64,000 nucleotides of DNA from positions 366,143 through 430,142 of the forward strand of contig CAWGRX010000030.1 of assembly GCA_963825075.1 (NCBI GenBank), given 5' to 3'. Positions 47,945 to 60,001 of the stretch are shown here, piece by piece. Below the pieces are notes generated by a model that worked only from the letters and a program-made list of their open reading frames with translations, did no database searches and had not been told where the DNA came from. How positions within the stretch are numbered: position 1 is the first letter of the stretch; each line of letters starts with the position of its first letter. The stretch is from CAWAVN01 sp963825075 (GTDB lineage: Bacteria > Planctomycetota > Planctomycetia > Planctomycetales > Planctomycetaceae). A program made the position numbers and the translations under genes.

Positions 47945-48496
47945 CTACACAAACACCTCTCGAATCGGGAGTTGCCAGCCCGGGATCACGTCGCCCCCCT
48001 CGAGCGTGTCCGCTTCCGTCAGCCTGAGAATGTCCGTGCGCGAATGATAGACCGTCACAGACCGCTGACGCGGATTGACCACAATGACCATCCGGCTTCC
48101 GGCCTCAAGCCAGTCCACCACCTTGTCCTCCACATCGGTATAGCGGTCAGAGGGTGAGATGATTTCGACAGCGGCGTCGGGCGCACCTGGCCAGTAACCT
48201 TCGCCCTCTTCCACGGCTTCGTACCGCTGCTGACTGACAAAGGCGACATCCGGGGCACGCACCGTGTCCGGATCTCGTGCAAGTTGGAAGCCCGTCTCCG
48301 CGGCATAGACCACCCCGAGGTTATGGGTTTCCACATGCTGAAAGAGGTGGGCCGCAATGCGCATCGCGAGACGCCCATGCGTGGGGCCGGCGGGAGCCAT
48401 TTGCCGCAGTTCTCCTCGGATGAGTTCGTAACGTTGTCCACCCGCGGGGAGGCGCAACAGATCGGCGGCGGTCGTGCTGGATGCCGTTGTGCTCAT
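47945..48496 (-). CDS. Uma2 family (DUF820) putative endonuclease
   Basis: 183 residues from MSTTASSTTAADLLRLPAGG; GAGG precedes the start. Uma2 features: RYELIRGELRQMAPAGPTHG, RAPDVAFVSQQRYEAVEEGE, the nuclease-like core PDAAVEIISPSDRYTDVEDK and VDWLEAGSRMVIVVNPRQRS. It sits between a DUF1501 remnant and an intact DUF1501 gene, as if inserted there. Confidence 0.88.
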   Translation of the reverse strand: MSTTASSTTAADLLRLPAGGQRYELIRGELRQMAPAGPTHGRLAMRIAAHLFQHVETHNLGVVYAAETGFQLARDPDTVRAPDVAFVSQQRYEAVEEGEGYWPGAPDAAVEIISPSDRYTDVEDKVVDWLEAGSRMVIVVNPRQRSVTVYHSRTDILRLTEADTLEGGDVIPGWQLPIREVFV

Positions 48497-48619
48497 ACGA
48501 TCCTCACACCGTTGTTGAAGGCAACACAGGTTTCCACGTCCATAGAGATATTGTAGCCAGTCGAATGGGCACGGCCGATCATAAGGCCCCATTTGGTAGG
48601 CGATGCCCACCCTCCGGGG

Positions 48620-49996
48620 TTACGCAATAATGTCATAGACGATCTTGCCGAACACGTCCGTCAAACGAAAATCGCGGCCGGCGTAGCGGTAGGTGAGTTT
48701 TTCGTGATCGAGGCCGAGGAGGTAGAGCATCGTCGCGTGCAGGTCGTGCATGTGGACGCGGTTCTCAATGGCGTAGTAACCGAACTCGTCGGTGTTGCCG
48801 TAGGCGAGGCCCGGCTTGACGCCGCCGCCCGCGAGCCAGGTCGTAAAGCCCTGCGGATTGTGGTCGCGGCCGTTGGTGCCCTGGGCGATCGGGGTCCGGC
48901 CGAACTCGCCGCCCCACACAACGAGCGTGTCGTCGAGCATCCCGCGCTCTTTGAGATCCGCAAGCAACGCAGCAATGGGCTGGTCGGTGAGCAGGGCGTT
49001 TTTTTCGTGGCCGGATTTGAGGTTGCTGTGCTGGTCCCATTTGTTTCCCGTGGAGACCTCGACAAATCGCACGCCGCTTTCCACAAGCCGGCGGGCCAAC
49101 AGACACTGGCGGCCGAAGTTGTCCGTCGCCGACTCGCCGATGCCGTATAGCTTGTGAACATACTCCGACTCCCGGCTAAGATCGAGCACGTCCGGCGCGG
49201 CGTTTTGCATGCGATACGCCAGATCGACCGATTCGATCGCCCCCTGGATTTGCTCATCCTGCTTGGCCCGCTGGAGATGGTCGCGGTTCAGCGATTGCAG
49301 AAGCTCGATCTGCCGCCGTTGCTCTTTGGCCGAGAGGCGGTCGTTGCCCAGGTATTGGATTTTTGCGCTTCCGAGGTTCCCCGAATGCCCGATCGTGGTG
49401 GCTTGATGAATCGCGGGCAGAAACGCGGAGCCGTAGTTCCGCGGTCCGCCGTGCCCGCTCGCCGGGCTGATAGACACGAACGAGGGCAGATCGGGATTGT
49501 CCGTGCCCAAACCGTAAGACACCCAGGCTCCGACCGACGGCCGGACCAGGTTGTCGCTCCCCGTGTGGAGCATGGACACCGCCTGCCCGTGCGATTGGCC
49601 CCGGCTGTGCATCGAGCGGATCACGCAAAGGTCGTCGATATGCTTGGCGGTGTGCGGCAGGAGTTCGGAAACCCAGTTCCCGCACTCGCCGTGCCGGGCG
49701 AACTTCCACGGAGACTTCAAAAGTTTGGGCGTGGCGTCGATATTCTTCGCCGGCTCGAAGGGAAGCTTTTGCCCGTCCATTTGTTGGAGTTTGGGCTTAA
49801 AGTCAAAGGTATCAACCTGGCTGGGGCCACCGTGCATGAACAGAAAAATCACCCGCTTGGCCTTGGCCGGATGATGGGCTTTTCGCGAATTCAAGCCCGC
49901 CTGCACCAGCGAGGCCGGCATGGTCTGAAGCGCCAAACCGCCCAAACCGAGTGCGGAAAGTTTCAGAAGATCGCGGCGAGTGTAAGAGGTCTTCAT
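48620..49996 (-). CDS. DUF1501 domain protein
   Basis: 458 residues, Tat-like signal (TRRDLLKLSALGLGGLALQT). DUF1501 core: RVIFLFMHGGPSQVDTFDFK, CVIRSMHSRGQSHGQAVSML, and VVWGGEFGRTPIAQGTNGRD HNP. It forms an apparent operon with the PSD1 cytochrome upstream (104-base gap containing a palindrome), the usual DUF1501/DUF1549 pairing. Substrate unknown. Confidence 0.93.
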   Translation of the reverse strand: MKTSYTRRDLLKLSALGLGGLALQTMPASLVQAGLNSRKAHHPAKAKRVIFLFMHGGPSQVDTFDFKPKLQQMDGQKLPFEPAKNIDATPKLLKSPWKFARHGECGNWVSELLPHTAKHIDDLCVIRSMHSRGQSHGQAVSMLHTGSDNLVRPSVGAWVSYGLGTDNPDLPSFVSISPASGHGGPRNYGSAFLPAIHQATTIGHSGNLGSAKIQYLGNDRLSAKEQRRQIELLQSLNRDHLQRAKQDEQIQGAIESVDLAYRMQNAAPDVLDLSRESEYVHKLYGIGESATDNFGRQCLLARRLVESGVRFVEVSTGNKWDQHSNLKSGHEKNALLTDQPIAALLADLKERGMLDDTLVVWGGEFGRTPIAQGTNGRDHNPQGFTTWLAGGGVKPGLAYGNTDEFGYYAIENRVHMHDLHATMLYLLGLDHEKLTYRYAGRDFRLTDVFGKIVYDIIA

Positions 49997-50039
49997 AGTG
50001 CAATGTTTCCAGCAGGATTTTTGGAAGGAAAATTCTTTC

Positions 50040-50087
50040 CCAAGCCGACGCCTCTGGCGTCGGTCCGACGACAAGTCGTCGGCTTGG
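50040..50087. repeat. Palindromic repeat between the PSD1 and DUF1501 genes
   Basis: CCAAGCCGACGCC ... CGTCGGCTTGG pair as an 11-base stem around a GACG-rich loop. Confidence 0.6.
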
Positions 50088-50099
50088 GGTTTTCGTTAA

Positions 50100-53015
<2,916 letters not shown>

Positions 53016-53343
53016 AAAACAAACCGTTCCAGCAAAGACAGGATGGGGAGGGTGGATTTTTTCGGCGCAGGCGGGTCTTTTTGACAGGGGTGTTTTCGGC
53101 AGGCGTGATGGTCCTATAATACAAGACTCCGTCAAAAAATGCACCGCTGAGCACCCCTCAATGTGAACTGGCGGGGCCATTTCTTACCAAAGACCAGGAA
53201 TCCAGCCGATCTCGCGAGACTGGGCCGAGGGAAAACATTCCATGCCGCTCTCTTGACCGGCCCAATCGGCGAAATTAGGATCAACCCACAAACGGTCATC
53301 AAGATTTTCCCCGGCCTGACCGATACAACCAAAAAATCCCTCA

Positions 53344-53416
53344 GGCGCCGTAGCCAAGTGGCCTAAGGCAGCGGATTGCAAATCCGCCATCGCCGGTTCA
53401 AATCCGGCCGGCGCCT
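53344..53416 (+). tRNA. tRNA-Cys(GCA)
   Basis: 73 bases: acceptor GGCGCCG/CGGCGCC, anticodon arm with loop TTGCAAA giving GCA, T-arm GCCGG-TTCAAAT-CCGGC, discriminator T. CCA is not encoded. The 3' 46 bases are duplicated at 62826, which marks an integration. This copy keeps the native 5' side. Confidence 0.95.
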
Positions 53417-53419
53417 CTT
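53371..53419 (+). other. Left attachment core, 3' end of tRNA-Cys
   Basis: 49 bases (GCGGATTGCAAATCCGCC to CGCCTCTT) identical to 62826-62874; covers the anticodon arm through the 3' end. Confidence 0.92.
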
Positions 53420-53542
53420 CCTCATCACCCGGTTCATCAACATCGCCTTCATCGTCCAAACCTTTAATTTTCAAGGGTTTGGGCGATTTGGCTTTTGAGG
53501 GAGCGGATTCCGCCTTTAGTGGCTCTTCGCTCACTTGTCCGC

Positions 53543-54958
53543 TCATGTCCGGCGATGCCGTGGCGACAGGTCCGGTAAGTTTTCCGGTAAGCAAACGGGG
53601 CGCTCGGCGAATTGGTCATCGGTGCCGGTAGCCCGCAACGCATCGGGGCCTTGATCTGGTTTCGTCATCGTCGGCAGTTTCGACAGTACGCCGGCCACGT
53701 CGCGGACCTGGAGCTTCGTGTAAACATTCATCGTCAAGTCCAGCTTGGAATGCCGCGCGAGTTCCTGAGCCGTTTTCGGGTGCACATCGGCCCGGGCCAG
53801 CGACGTAATGAACCAGACCCGTAGGGCGTGAAAATCGAATACGCGGCCTTCGGCGTCGGCGTATTTCAACGTGTCTGAGGCTTCCCGCCGGCTTCTCTCG
53901 CCCGGCGTTCGCGATTCGTTGATCCAAGCTTTCCTCGCGGCGTCTTGATCCTCACGCAGCATTTTCGCGGCCACGCGCCACCAGCTTCCCGGCCAAAGCA
54001 AGCCATCGGGATCGGCCTCGCGCCGCTCAGAAATCCAATCCGTCACCCAAGCGGCCGCTTCCGCGGAAATCGGCTGAATATCCTTCCGCCGGCGCTTCGA
54101 GTGCTTTGCCCCCACGGTGATCGTCGGCGGTTCGGAATCCAGGTCGAACGCCGCGGGCGTCAGGGATGCCAATTCCTGCACGCGGAGACCACTGAAAGCG
54201 GCCGTGAAATAAAGCATCTCCCGATCCTGTCCGGTCAGGCCGCGGAAGTCGTTCCTGGAATGTCGCGCCGCTTCCAACAACAGGTCCACTTCCTCATTCG
54301 ATGCGGCCCGGCGTTCCCGCTTGTCTTCCACGTCCTCATTCAGCGCTTCGAGATGCCCGAAAACATTCTCCGGCCAACGCCGGTCTTTGATGAGCCAGTT
54401 TCCGAACTGCTGGAGGGCCTGAAGATACTTGTTGCTGGTCGCGATGCTCATTCGCCCGGATTTGCGTTCGCCGGCGAGCCAGGCCGCGGCTCGGTGCCCC
54501 TGCAAATCCTGGAGCAAAAGAAACCGGCAGCCGTCGCAGATTTTCTTGACCCGATTGGTTTGCTGGCTCGTGTGCTTCGGCGAATTGTTGTCGGCGTCGA
54601 GACTCTCGCGAAAGTCTTCAATGTGATCCGACAAAAGCCGATCGCGGTGTTCTTCATAAGGATCCCGCAGACCCTTCTTCTTGCGCTCCACTTTGCGCTT
54701 CAGCTCGCGGAGCTTCTCTTCGGCTTCGTCTTTGTTCGCGGAAAGAGGCACGTTCTGCAAAACGCCGTCGGCGTCTTTGTATTCCCCGTACCATTTCCGC
54801 GTTTTTCTCACGCAGTGCTTCTCATCGTCGCAGAGCGGCGCGGTGATCGTCCGGCCCCGGCGGTCTTTGAACCGGGCGAAGCGCTCGCCTTTTTTCGTGA
54901 CGATCTGGGCGTGATCGGGGACGGGATACCAATAGCTTTGTTGATAAATGCGGCTCAT
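53543..54958 (-). CDS. Tyrosine integrase of element 2
   Basis: 471 residues starting MSRIYQQSYWYPVPDHAQIV, AAAGGA upstream. N-terminal arm-binding-like region, core-binding domain, and a catalytic domain with the Arg box TAAFSGLRVQELASL, DFHALRVWFITSLA, and the nucleophile in ARHSKLDLTMNVYTKL. All key residues appear present, in contrast to the element 1 integrase. It ends 124 bases inside the tRNA-side junction and one arm site overlaps its last codons. Confidence 0.92.
   Translation of the reverse strand: MSRIYQQSYWYPVPDHAQIVTKKGERFARFKDRRGRTITAPLCDDEKHCVRKTRKWYGEYKDADGVLQNVPLSANKDEAEEKLRELKRKVERKKKGLRDPYEEHRDRLLSDHIEDFRESLDADNNSPKHTSQQTNRVKKICDGCRFLLLQDLQGHRAAAWLAGERKSGRMSIATSNKYLQALQQFGNWLIKDRRWPENVFGHLEALNEDVEDKRERRAASNEEVDLLLEAARHSRNDFRGLTGQDREMLYFTAAFSGLRVQELASLTPAAFDLDSEPPTITVGAKHSKRRRKDIQPISAEAAAWVTDWISERREADPDGLLWPGSWWRVAAKMLREDQDAARKAWINESRTPGERSRREASDTLKYADAEGRVFDFHALRVWFITSLARADVHPKTAQELARHSKLDLTMNVYTKLQVRDVAGVLSKLPTMTKPDQGPDALRATGTDDQFAERPVCLPENLPDLSPRHRRT
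53569..53595. other. Candidate integrase arm sites, left end of element 2
   Basis: Two direct CCGGTAAG copies (53572-53579, 53584-53591), starts 12 bases apart. The whole 27-base block recurs at 62756-62782. It overlaps the integrase 3' end. Confidence 0.6.
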
Positions 54959-55056
54959 AAGAATTGATCCTTTCGCAACTCGCCGGCCGCGGGGCGGTGT
55001 GGGGTTGCGATCCCACGCGCCCCGGCGGCCAGCAAAGATCAAAAAACACTTTACCA

Positions 55057-55353
55057 TCATCGGCGGGCGATTTCATCGCGTATCCGCTGTTCTTCCATCG
55101 CATCCCACTCGCGGCGGTTCGGCAGGGTTCCATCCCGTTTGACGGCCTTGAGCCAGCGCTCGACCACATCACGCGACCAGCGTTTCGCGGAGCCAAGCCG
55201 GATGGGTTTGGGAATTTTCCCCGCTGAATCCCATCGGCGGATGGTACGGGCATCAACCCGCAGTTCATCGGCGAGTTCCTCCGTGGTCATCGTCAAGGGC
55301 CTCGATTGAACGCGGAGAGGCTCATCGGTGGGAGGGATCTCTGGTCTGCTCAT
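55057..55353 (-). CDS. AlpA/excisionase-like helix-turn-helix protein
   Basis: 98 residues from MSRPEIPPTDEPLRVQSR. MTTEELADELRVDARTIRRW followed by DSAGKIPKPIRLGSAKRWSR is the standard AlpA/excisionase DNA-binding motif with its R-x-x-R-W wing. A shorter product from the internal MTTEEL is possible. Adjacent to the integrase, it probably controls excision. Confidence 0.85.
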   Translation of the reverse strand: MSRPEIPPTDEPLRVQSRPLTMTTEELADELRVDARTIRRWDSAGKIPKPIRLGSAKRWSRDVVERWLKAVKRDGTLPNRREWDAMEEQRIRDEIARR

Positions 55354-55385
55354 GTCGATTCGCTTGGTTTGCGTTGAAAGGGTCT

Positions 55386-55649
55386 TTACCGTGAAGTCTC
55401 GAGCGCGGCCAAAAGCAGCCGGCGGAGAACCTTGTCCTGCCGGGCGGTTTCGGGCGTGAAAATGATTCGGCCGAATGCCCGTGGCCACGCCGGGAAGATG
55501 TACCGGCAGAGGGTGGCCAGTTCCGCTGAGTCCATCGCATCCAGGACCGGCCCGAACCGATGTTCCCGCTCCGATGCCCGTTGGCGGATTGATTCGATCC
55601 GGGTTCGCGGTTCCTGAAAAAGATTCTTCTTCGCGGTTTTTTGGATCAT
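55386..55649 (-). CDS. Hypothetical protein of element 2
   Basis: 87 residues starting MIQKTAKKNLFQEPRTRIES. Helical, with no family recognised. Starts near the end of the helicase gene upstream. Confidence 0.6.
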   Translation of the reverse strand: MIQKTAKKNLFQEPRTRIESIRQRASEREHRFGPVLDAMDSAELATLCRYIFPAWPRAFGRIIFTPETARQDKVLRRLLLAALETSR

Positions 55650-55670
55650 TTCCAGTCCCCCGTTGGGTCA

Positions 55671-57194
55671 TCAAAGATGCCCTCGGAATCCCAAAGATGC
55701 CAAAGGTGCCCGAATTCTGTTCTCGGGCATCTTGGGCATCTTTGGGGTCATCTTTGGTTGCCGTCGATTTGATCTTCCATTTCCAAGGACCCTGATAACC
55801 GTCCCTGAATGACTCGCAATGCCTCTCGCGAGCGCGTCCGGAGTTGCGCGGTCAGAAATCCCGTCCCGCTTGGCGTCAGCGACTGCCGTCCTTCGCCAGC
55901 ACGGGGCCATTCGCCAGATAGTCTCGCAACCATTGTTCCGCTTCGCTCAGCCCCTCGTTGGATTCGCTCTCCGAAGCCAAGGCATCATCGGCCGACATTT
56001 CGACCGGCTCCCGCTCCCAAACCACGCGGCCCGGATCGGGCACGATGGAAAAGGCCAGCCCGGTCCCTTCCTCCGCGATATTGATTTTCCCAGCCAAGAG
56101 CAGCCGGCGGGACGGGTTCATTCTGTCGCGGCTCAGATGCCAAACGGCGCGGGCGATGCCAGTGAATGCCCGGCTGCCGAGTGCGGAGTCATCGGCCGAT
56201 CCGCCCGTGCTCTTGCGGCGGTGGGCGACAACCAGCACGGCGGCCCCGTATCGCTCGGCGAGCTGGGCGACCGGGGCGAGCACACCGCGGACTTCGTTAT
56301 CTCGGTGGCGCGTCGGTCCCGCCGCCGAGATAGCTGCCGATGGGATCGATCACCACAAGCCGGCAGTCGGGGATGCCCGCGAGCGTCCGCTCCAGGGCCT
56401 CCACGTCGGCCAGCGTGAAAACCGTATCGCGGAGCGTGCCCTCCGTGGTTCTTCGCCGGACGGCGGAGAGCATATGCACGCGGGACGCATCGGCATAGTG
56501 GGCATCCAGGCGGGGGCGGATCGTGTCGCCCGGGTCATCCTCCGCCGAGAGCAAGAGCACCGATCCGCGATGACAGGGGCTACCATCGGGCCACGGTGTG
56601 CCGGTCGAGACGCGGGCGGCCAAGTCCGTCGTCAAAAATGACTTCCCCTCGCCGGGCTTGCCAACCAGCAAAGTGATCCGGCCGGCGGGAATGCGTCCGG
56701 GCCAGAGCCAATCGACTTCTCGCGGTTCGACATCCGCGAGACAGATGACGATCGGGCTGGGGCCGCGGGGCCGGCCGTCGGTCTCAAGTGGTCGGTTGCG
56801 ATCGCGGGCGGCGGTGATGCGCTGGGTACACTCCACGATCTCGCGGCGGCGGTCCGCCATGTCGCGGATGATGCCCGCGTAATAGGTCGCCTGGGCCGTG
56901 TGAGGGACGGTCTCCAGTGCCAGGCCAATGGGATGCACGTAGTCATCGCCCAGCCGAGAGCCGACGGTCACGGCGTCGATGCCCGTCGCCGGCGTGCCGT
57001 CCGAGTGCATCGCCAGAATCTCGCGATACATCGCCGGAGCATCAGGTCGTACAGATCGCCCGGCGCGATGACCGCGGCCAAGTCTGCTATCACCGCATCA
57101 TCCGTCGTGAGAGCAGCATGCAGCCGATGACGGCTCGCTCGGCGGACAGATCGTGCGGCGGTGCTTCTGTTTGATTATGATTTCCCAATGTCAT
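55671..57194 (-). pseudogene. DnaB-like replicative helicase, several frameshifts
   Basis: Frames joined in order give: PHDLSAERAVIGCMLLS and MYREILAMHSDG...VTVGSRLG (DnaB N-terminal domain), then GRITLLVGKPGEGKSFLTTD (Walker A), CRLVVIDPIGSYLGGGTDA (Walker B), LVVAHRRKS, and a C-terminal EQWLRDYLANGPVLAKD followed by a winged-helix-like end. Breaks lie near 57110, 57045, 56290 and 55890. The start is ATG at 57194 or TTG at 57188 after GGAGG. It may be intact in reality; homopolymer and one-base indels dominate. The ATPase would unwind DNA for element replication. Confidence 0.7.
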
Positions 57195-57264
57195 CCTCCA
57201 TTGGCGTGGGGGACAACAGCGCCGCGGCCGGCCCCACTCCGGGCCGGCCGGCAGCCAACAAAAA

Positions 57265-57489
57265 TCACATCGCCGAAGTGAGTTCCTCCAGTTCCATTCG
57301 GCAAATCGTCACGCATTGGGGCGCTCGAAAACCCAAACGCGCCCGGCGTCGCGAAAGACGAACCGCGTTCACTTCGATTCGGAGAGGCTTGCCACTGTCC
57401 GCTAGGTCCCGGAGTTCTTCCGGGCTGATGGTCAGAGAGACGCCTTCCGTTTCGGTCCGGGTCAAAATGAGATTCTTGGGATTGTGCAT
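57265..57489 (-). CDS. CsrA-like RNA-binding regulator
   Basis: 74 residues. The N-terminal strand NLILTRTETEGVSLTI and the C-terminal RRARLGFRAPQCVTICRMEL match CsrA (LILTRxxGE..., VRxGxxAPxxVxVxRxE), with an extra loop (SPEELRDLADSGKPLRIEVN) between them. CsrA proteins bind GGA motifs in mRNA leaders. GGAAGGAAC precedes the ATG. A terminator follows on the upstream side at 57515-57544. A CsrA-like gene inside a satellite suggests control of host or helper translation; that is inference. Confidence 0.72.
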   Translation of the reverse strand: MHNPKNLILTRTETEGVSLTISPEELRDLADSGKPLRIEVNAVRLSRRRARLGFRAPQCVTICRMELEELTSAM

Positions 57490-57514
57490 GATTGAGTTCC
57501 TTCCGTTTGCACAA

Positions 57515-57544
57515 ACAAAAAAACCACGCCCACGGCGGGCGTGG
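57515..57544 (-). terminator. Rho-independent terminator upstream of the CsrA-like gene
   Basis: CCACGCCC (57524-57531) pairs with GGGCGTGG (57537-57544); the minus strand continues into TTTTTTTG. Confidence 0.75.
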
Positions 57545-57632
57545 CGTGATCGCTGGAAAAGCGGGTTGGTCGCGTCGATTCGTGTGCTACAATCCATGTC
57601 GAGTTCCTTCGCTGTTGGGCAAACTCAGCGGA

Positions 57633-57669
57633 GCAAAAAGCGACAGGCCACGGCGAAACGCCGTGGCCT
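57633..57669 (-). terminator. Rho-independent terminator of the 57673 gene
   Basis: An 11-base perfect stem (57645-57655 and 57659-57669) with tip AAA, followed on the minus strand by GTCGCTTTTT. Confidence 0.8.
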
Positions 57670-57672
57670 GTT

Positions 57673-57873
57673 TCATGCGCTAGCGTCTTTCGTTTCCGCT
57701 TCCGTTTTCGGAGCGGCGGCGTGTTTTGCTTGGGAGAGCTTCAGGAGTTGGCGAAGAAAGGTTTTTTCGCGCCGGTTCTCTTCGATGTGCGCCCGAATCT
57801 CATCCGGGCCGGGGATGTTCCCGACGAATTCCTGAAGGCTTTTCGGGATCCCAGTTTGCTTTTTGGCGGGCAC
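57673..57873 (-). CDS. Small helical hypothetical protein
   Basis: 66 residues (MPAKKQTGIPKSLQEFVGNI) with a charged helix. GTG start, with a near-consensus ribosome-binding site GGAGGTGAT five bases upstream. It has its own terminator. No family recognised. Confidence 0.6.
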   Translation of the reverse strand: MPAKKQTGIPKSLQEFVGNIPGPDEIRAHIEENRREKTFLRQLLKLSQAKHAAAPKTEAETKDASA

Positions 57874-57961
57874 TGCATCACCTCCGTTAAAGTTTCAACG
57901 GGGGGAGCATACAAACCGAGCGCTTAGCGGCGCGCGTAAGAGCGTTGAAAATCGCGCGTAG

Positions 57962-58465
57962 TCACTCAAAAAGTTCGACGGCCAACCGCCAACCCTTCCG
58001 AGGACCCGTATCACAATGGGGAATCGGATCGCTTGCTTTGGTTAGGTTGAAGGCCTTGCGGAGAACGGTCCGCAGGTTGGAAATGTGGGTCCGCAGCGTT
58101 TCGGGTTCGATGGGATTGTCGGGCCAAATGGAGTCGATGAGTTTCTCCGCATGGACTGCCTTGCCGTTTGACTCAACGAGCAACTTCAACAGTTCCCATC
58201 GTTTTCCATCGAGAGAAATCGTTCTTCCAAACAAAACGACTTCTCCAGGGAGAAAGGTTTCGCCGGCTCTTGGGGGCGGCGGCGTCATGCCGAGAAGTTG
58301 CTTCGCGGACGGCGCTGCCGGTTGCACTTCCTCAGTTGCCCCGTTCTTTATGCACCAGTCGCAAACCGTATCTAAGTAGCGCTCTAACTCGTGCTGGGTT
58401 TCAACTCGCTCAGGTGGGAGGCGCTGGCGGCGTTCCGATTTGCCGATTTGCCATCCAAACAGCAT
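57962..58465 (-). CDS. OmpR/PhoB-type winged-helix protein
   Basis: 167 residues. The C-terminal ~90 residues are a transcriptional-regulator C-terminal winged helix: TISLDGKRWELLKLLVESNG, AEKLIDSIWPDNPIEPETLR, and THISNLRTVLRKAF. It overlaps the upstream 58410-59087 gene by 56 bases; a one-base shift near 58450 would fuse both into one ~390-residue protein, which is plausible given the many indels here. Confidence 0.7.
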   Translation of the reverse strand: MLFGWQIGKSERRQRLPPERVETQHELERYLDTVCDWCIKNGATEEVQPAAPSAKQLLGMTPPPPRAGETFLPGEVVLFGRTISLDGKRWELLKLLVESNGKAVHAEKLIDSIWPDNPIEPETLRTHISNLRTVLRKAFNLTKASDPIPHCDTGPRKGWRLAVELFE

Positions 58466-59087
58466 TCGCCAGATTCGTCATCCACTCGGAACGCTCGATG
58501 GTTGGACGGAAAATTTCTTCGGGATAGCTGCTCAGCCACTGAACCCAATCCTTGTGAAGATCACCAAAAACCTGTCCCTCAAAAAGCAGTGGCCAAGCAT
58601 CATAAATGCGGCAAACGGAATCCTCTTCGGAACGCTGGTCTTTTCCCTCGTCAAAAAACTCCGCTAGTTCCGCTCCGATAAGTTTTGCCAACCAGAAGAG
58701 AGCGGACACGCGATCTTCCGATGCGAAAGCCTGTCTTTGGAGTTGGGCAAAAGCGCAATCATAAGCGCCTTGGACGATCACCTTTTCCATGTCTCCGAGA
58801 AGTCTCCACGCCGGTTTGCAGAGTTCCTCGCGATTATTCTCCGGCATCCGATTGATCGCCGCGGAATGCCGTTGGAAGAATGAGACTTTCTCACGAAAAA
58901 TCCGGCGGGTCGCATCATCGAAAACTGCTTTGGTTGGCAGTCGCCCTGTACCCAAAAGAAGTTCGCGAACCGTTGGCGGGTCGATGCCGAATAACTCCAA
59001 CGGCCGATTCCAGCGTTCGTCTCGCAAAGCAAATTCCGACCAGCGGTCTTGATGCTGCTTCGCGAAACTCGGATAGGGATCCGTCAT
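58410..59087 (-). CDS. Hypothetical helical protein of element 2
   Basis: 225 residues from MTDPYPSFAKQHQDRWSEFA. Mostly helical with an aromatic, charged middle (FFDEGKDQRSEEDSVCRIYD). No family recognised. It may be the N-terminal part of a fusion with the downstream winged-helix protein. Confidence 0.6.
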   Translation of the reverse strand: MTDPYPSFAKQHQDRWSEFALRDERWNRPLELFGIDPPTVRELLLGTGRLPTKAVFDDATRRIFREKVSFFQRHSAAINRMPENNREELCKPAWRLLGDMEKVIVQGAYDCAFAQLQRQAFASEDRVSALFWLAKLIGAELAEFFDEGKDQRSEEDSVCRIYDAWPLLFEGQVFGDLHKDWVQWLSSYPEEIFRPTIERSEWMTNLANAVWMANRQIGTPPAPPT

Positions 59088-59302
59088 CACGAAAATCCTG
59101 CAACGTGAATCCTGCATGGAAGAAACGCAGCGGCGGCCGGGGCAGGATTTGAACCCGGTTTCATCGGCGGGGATCAACCGCCGACTAAGCCGCGCGTTGG
59201 CTCAATCATAACGCGAGGCGTGCATTAAGAAAGCCGGCAGGTCTGGAACCTGACGGCCTTTTCACAGAACTTATTTTGCGCGAAATCAGCGGCCCCACGC
59301 GC

Positions 59303-59340
59303 AAAGAAAAACGCCCAACGGGTGTGGTGTTCGTTGGGCG
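59303..59340 (-). terminator. Rho-independent terminator within element 2
   Basis: CGCCCAACG (59312-59320) pairs with CGTTGGGCG (59332-59340), and the minus strand continues as TTTTTCTTTG. Confidence 0.7.
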
Positions 59341-59411
59341 CTGGGGGAGTGAGGTTCGCCGGCCACGCGGCCGGCGTGATGAATCATAAGCCATCGGGCC
59401 GGCCTGGTCGC

Positions 59412-59443
59412 AAACAAAAACAGCCCGCGCGACATGCGCGGGC
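59412..59443 (-). terminator. Rho-independent terminator downstream of the HhH gene
   Basis: GCCCGCGC (59423-59430) pairs with GCGCGGGC (59436-59443); the minus strand continues TGTTTTTG. It lies 43 bases past the stop at 59486. Confidence 0.75.
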
Positions 59444-59485
59444 CGTTTGTTGGAAAGATGATTTCGCGCGAAATCGGTGCGGTGC

Positions 59486-59851
59486 TTAAACCTTGTTGCA
59501 GGCTTCGAGGATTTTCGCGGCGGTGGCTTTGCCCACGCCGGGGATCTTTGTGAGGTCCGGGTGATCGAGGATTTCGCCGATGGTGACCAGGCCATAATCG
59601 CGGAGGGCCTTGATCGTGTCGCTATCCAAGTCGAGGTCATCCACGGGCCGATCGTCGCGGGCCGGTTTCGCGGCCGGCTTGGGTTCGGGTTTCTTGGGGG
59701 CGGGTTTCGGCGGGTTGGCGGGCTTGGCGGCTTTGTCGGCAATGAAGGCCTTCCCCAAGTCGTCGGGAACGTCGCCAACAAAGCCCAGCGGGTAATGGTA
59801 GGCTTCGCCTTCGCGAACGCCGCGGCGGGAACAATGGAAGTGCAGATACAT
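59486..59851 (-). CDS. Protein with Pro/Lys-rich linker and C-terminal helix-hairpin-helix
   Basis: 121 residues. The N-terminus (MYLHFHCSRRGVREGEAYHY) is followed by a linker of Lys-Pro-Ala repeats, and the C-terminus (IKALRDYGLVTIGEILDHPD, LTKIPGVGKATAAKILEACN) is a helix-hairpin-helix DNA-binding motif. It sits immediately downstream of the capsid gene and could bind packaged or replicating DNA; that is inference. Confidence 0.7.
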   Translation of the reverse strand: MYLHFHCSRRGVREGEAYHYPLGFVGDVPDDLGKAFIADKAAKPANPPKPAPKKPEPKPAAKPARDDRPVDDLDLDSDTIKALRDYGLVTIGEILDHPDLTKIPGVGKATAAKILEACNKV

Positions 59852-60001
59852 CGGGCGGGTTCCTCAGAGGGGCGGAAAACCCTTACTCAAAAAATTGAGC
59901 AAGGGTTTTGAAATGCCCGGCGGGGTGCGCAAAAACGATCCGCCGGGCTTTCGCACGCCGGCGGACAACGAGTCCGCCGGAGATCACCTTTTCGATTGGG
60001 C

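Noticed and set aside
53081..53120. TTGACA and TATAAT upstream of tRNA-Cys
   Set aside because: Spacing is 28 bases instead of about 17, so not a standard promoter, although the TATAAT alone may be used.
53184..53594. Long reading frame crossing tRNA-Cys (MADLQSAALGHLATA)
   Set aside because: This is the classic spurious translation through a tRNA gene.
59130..59205. tRNA-like sequence on the minus strand with a 7-bp anticodon-like stem around TTGATCC
   Set aside because: No D-arm, no matching acceptor stem and a mismatched T-stem. Probably fortuitous.
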